This document shows positions 6,892 to 8,721 of a stretch of DNA of 8,721 nt, one piece after another. This DNA is from Bacteroidales bacterium (lineage in GTDB: Bacteria; Bacteroidota; Bacteroidia; Bacteroidales; UBA1402). Location: contig JAAZGQ010000064.1 in NCBI GenBank assembly GCA_012511135.1, positions 1 through 8,721 of the forward strand, given 5' to 3'. How positions within the stretch are numbered: position 1 is the first letter of the stretch; the number at the start of each line of letters is the position of its first letter. The translations under genes and the position numbers were made by a program. The notes under the pieces were generated by a model. It saw only the letters and a list, made by a program, of their open reading frames with translations. It ran no database searches and had not been told where the DNA came from.

Positions 6892-7500
6892 ATGGCCATT
6901 AAATATCAATACAACAAGACATCCTTGCAGGGACTTGAAAAACAACTCAAGATCCGCGAAAGAGCTCTTCCTACCATAAAAAACAAGGAAAGCGCTCTGC
7001 GTCTTGAAGTGAAGAGGGCCAAAACCGAAAGCCGGGAGCTGGAGAAAAAGCTTGAAATGCTCATAGAAAACTACCGTGGCATGCATGCCCTGTGGACTGA
7101 ATTTAATGCTGAGCTCATCAGGGTAAAAGACGTGGAACTGGACGTACGAAAGATAGCAGGTGTCAGAATACCTGTTTTAAAGGAGGTCCTTTTTGAAATC
7201 ACTCCTTATAGTATGTTTCATGCTCCTAAATGGTATGCCGGCGGTATAGATTTGCTCAAAAAACTGGCCAAGGCTGGTATAGAACAGGATTTCAGTGTTC
7301 GAAAGCTGCAACTGTTGGAATATGCCCGAAAAAAAACCACCCAAAAAGTGAATCTTTTCGAAAAAGTTCAGATTCCTGGCTATCAGGACGCCATACTCAA
7401 GATTAAACGTTACATGGAAGACGAGGAAAATTTGTCCAAGTCGTCACAAAAAATAGTAAAAACCAGGCAAAATGCCCAAAAGCAGGAGGAAAGTCTATGA
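6892..7500 (+). CDS. atpD: V/A-type ATP synthase subunit D (central rotor shaft)
   Basis: A 202-residue protein typical of subunit D, which runs through the A3B3 head as the rotating shaft and is the counterpart of F-type gamma. The N-terminal helix contains the family hallmark NKTSLQGLEKQLKIRERALPTIKNK (split here as NKTSLQGLEKQL and KIRERALPTIKNK). It is followed by a long charged coiled-coil helix to about residue 65. A short central part includes AGVRIPVL. The C-terminal half (about 120-190, including VRKLQLLEYARKKTTQKVN and YQDAILKIKRYMEDEE) forms the second coiled-coil strand, and the tail is rich in Lys and Gln. It starts three bases after atpB with no Shine-Dalgarno sequence. Its stop overlaps the atpI start as ATGA. 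In other V-ATPases D pairs with subunit F; no F gene is present in the window. Confidence 0.96.
   Translation: MAIKYQYNKTSLQGLEKQLKIRERALPTIKNKESALRLEVKRAKTESRELEKKLEMLIENYRGMHALWTEFNAELIRVKDVELDVRKIAGVRIPVLKEVLFEITPYSMFHAPKWYAGGIDLLKKLAKAGIEQDFSVRKLQLLEYARKKTTQKVNLFEKVQIPGYQDAILKIKRYMEDEENLSKSSQKIVKTRQNAQKQEESL
7484..7490 (+). promoter_or_regulatory. Strong Shine-Dalgarno site for atpI
   Basis: AGGAGGA lies inside the last codons of atpD, with a six-base spacer to the ATG at 7497. It supports that ATG over the in-frame one at 7509. Other junctions in this operon lack such a site, so it stands out in a phylum that rarely uses one. Confidence 0.7.
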
Positions 7501-8721
7501 TTATTCCTATGAACAAATACAGCTTTTTGGTCTATCATGCCATTTACCGGGATTTTTTAGAAAATCTCCGGGAGATCGGTGTGGTTGATGTGGTCGAAAA
7601 GCAGATGGGGCATGTAGAAGAGCACAGCGAGTTGTACGAAAAGCTCGAAGAGCGTAAACGCATCAACGACCTGGCTAAAATTCTTAAATCATATTTGCCC
7701 GAAGATGCTGAGCTTGCGCCGGCCGACAAAGTTGCCGAGCCTGAAGAATTGCTCAGGGCTTTGGAAAGTAGATTGGACGAACAGGCTGAACTGGAAACGA
7801 AAATGCAGGCATTGGGTCGGGAGATCAACAATCTTTCGGTATGGGGTGATTTTGATCCCCGACGTCTGGAAGAACTGCGGGAGGCCGGTTGCCGTCTGGA
7901 TTTTCATTTTTGTCCCAGGAGTAGTTTCAAACCAGAATGGGAAGAGCAATACCAGGCCCTGAAAATAGCAGACAGCGGCAATGCCTTGTATTTTATCACG
8001 CTGAGTTTTGACGACCAACCACCCGAAATTGATGCTGAACATCTTCGCTGGCCGCAAAAATCGCTCTCTGAACTTCAAGCCGAATTGCTCAGCCTGCAAT
8101 CGCGCAGTCAGGATCTGAGCCTTCAGCTTAAGACTGAGGCTATGAGCTCTTACAACACGCTCATGTATCAGGATAGTCTGCTCAGCGATCAGTTCAACTT
8201 TTCCAAAGTCTTGATTGGAACCGAAAAGGCAGCGGGCGACAAAATCAGGATACTGGAAGGCTTTGTCCCCCGAGACAGGGAAAACAGCCTCAAAGACTTG
8301 CTCCATCAGGAGGGTATTTTTTACCGGGCCGAGCAAGTGCAAAAGCAAGATAAGATTCCTGTTCTACTCAAAAACAATCGCTTTGCCCGTTTGTACGAAC
8401 CCATCACAAAAATGTATTCCCTGCCCAATTATTCAGAATTGGATCTCACCCCAATGATGGCGCCCTTCTTTATGTTGTTTTTTGGGCTATGTCTGGGAGA
8501 TGGAGGCTATGGTTTATTAATCTTGTTGGCTGCCACTTTGATTAAACCCAAGCTAAGCAAAGACAAAAAGTTTTTTGCCACGCTGGGGCAAACCCTGGGC
8601 TTATCGACCGTACTGGTAGGAATATTGACCGGATCTTTCTTCGGAGTAGCCCTGGAAGCTGTGGAATGGCAATGGCTCAAGGGTGTGAAGCAGTATTTTC
8701 TGACCGAAAACAATTTCGGAG
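7497..8721 (+). CDS. atpI: V/A-type ATP synthase subunit I (membrane stator), 3' truncated by window edge
   Basis: The frame is open from ATG 7497 to the right edge, 408 complete codons; full-length I subunits have about 600-650 residues. Subunit I (a in eukaryotes) holds the ion half-channels beside the rotor ring and anchors the peripheral stalk. The N-terminal soluble domain (1 to about 318) opens with MNKYSFLVYH and REIGVVDV. It contains coiled-coil stretches (about 40-65, 85-108, 185-210) and the block IRILEGFVPRD. RFARLYEPITKMYSLPNYSELDLTP then leads into the first membrane segment at about 322-349, with the family signature FFGLCLGDGGYG. A second hydrophobic stretch spans about 358-389. 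The essential C-terminal arginine and later helices lie beyond the edge. The start overlaps the atpD stop by four bases (ATGA), and a strong Shine-Dalgarno site precedes it; the MIxxMxKY opening is common in the family. An alternative ATG lies at 7509. Confidence 0.95.
   Translation, partial: MIIPMNKYSFLVYHAIYRDFLENLREIGVVDVVEKQMGHVEEHSELYEKLEERKRINDLAKILKSYLPEDAELAPADKVAEPEELLRALESRLDEQAELETKMQALGREINNLSVWGDFDPRRLEELREAGCRLDFHFCPRSSFKPEWEEQYQALKIADSGNALYFITLSFDDQPPEIDAEHLRWPQKSLSELQAELLSLQSRSQDLSLQLKTEAMSSYNTLMYQDSLLSDQFNFSKVLIGTEKAAGDKIRILEGFVPRDRENSLKDLLHQEGIFYRAEQVQKQDKIPVLLKNNRFARLYEPITKMYSLPNYSELDLTPMMAPFFMLFFGLCLGDGGYGLLILLAATLIKPKLSKDKKFFATLGQTLGLSTVLVGILTGSFFGVALEAVEWQWLKGVKQYFLTENNFG

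Noticed and set aside
6577..7086. A 169-codon minus-strand frame across the atpB-atpD junction
   Set aside because: It overlaps two certain genes and carries no family motif; no promoter or ribosome site supports it.
7705..7962. An 85-codon plus-strand frame inside atpI
   Set aside because: The I-subunit frame is unbroken here, and this alternative frame gives an Arg/Trp-rich sequence with no family character.
7689..8348. A 219-codon open frame on the minus strand opposite atpI
   Set aside because: It lies wholly within the clear I-subunit coding frame, has no recognisable domain, and is the kind of shadow frame that biased codon use produces.
2343..8721. Recent horizontal transfer of the V-ATPase operon
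   Set aside because: Composition and codon choice look like those of the susCD genes by eye, no mobile element or tRNA flanks it, and this gene order is known in Bacteroidota.

Overview
The window looks like chromosomal DNA from a Bacteroidota bacterium, most likely of the order Bacteroidales. The evidence is an adjacent SusC/SusD outer-membrane pair, a Bacteroidota-type -7 promoter element (TAnnTTTG), mostly absent Shine-Dalgarno sequences with AT-rich leaders, and a V-type ATPase gene order known from Bacteroidota, Chlamydiae and spirochaetes. All genes lie on the + strand. Base composition looks even by eye, and I see no mobile element, CRISPR array, tRNA or rRNA.

Region 1 (1-2157) is the end of a nutrient-uptake operon. 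It holds the last ~170 codons of a SusC/RagA TonB-dependent porin and a complete SusD/RagB surface lipoprotein. Together they would form a lidded outer-membrane importer. The substrate cannot be read from this window, and no glycan-binding protein or hydrolase follows susD.

Region 2 (2158-2342) is the only sizeable non-coding stretch, 185 bases. It carries overlapping AT-rich inverted repeats, an intrinsic terminator that closes the susCD unit, an imperfect dyad, and a probable promoter for the next operon.

Region 3 (2343-8721) is a tightly packed V/A-type ATPase operon in the order E - DUF2764 protein - A - B - D - I. The I gene runs off the right edge, and the K (proteolipid) gene is expected just beyond. 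Gaps are +2, +17, -1, +3 and -4 bases, so the genes are almost certainly co-transcribed and partly translationally coupled. A and B form the catalytic head, D the rotating shaft, E the peripheral stalk, and I the membrane stator with the ion half-channels. No gene for subunits C, F or G/H is recognisable in the stretch seen. The DUF2764 gene sits where C lies in archaeal operons and may replace it. The complex would be an ion-pumping ATPase or ATP synthase in the inner membrane. Whether it uses H+ or Na+ depends mainly on K, which is not visible.

The most interesting features are the reduced, substituted subunit set of this rotary ATPase and the structured intergenic control region. I found no clearly new biological system.
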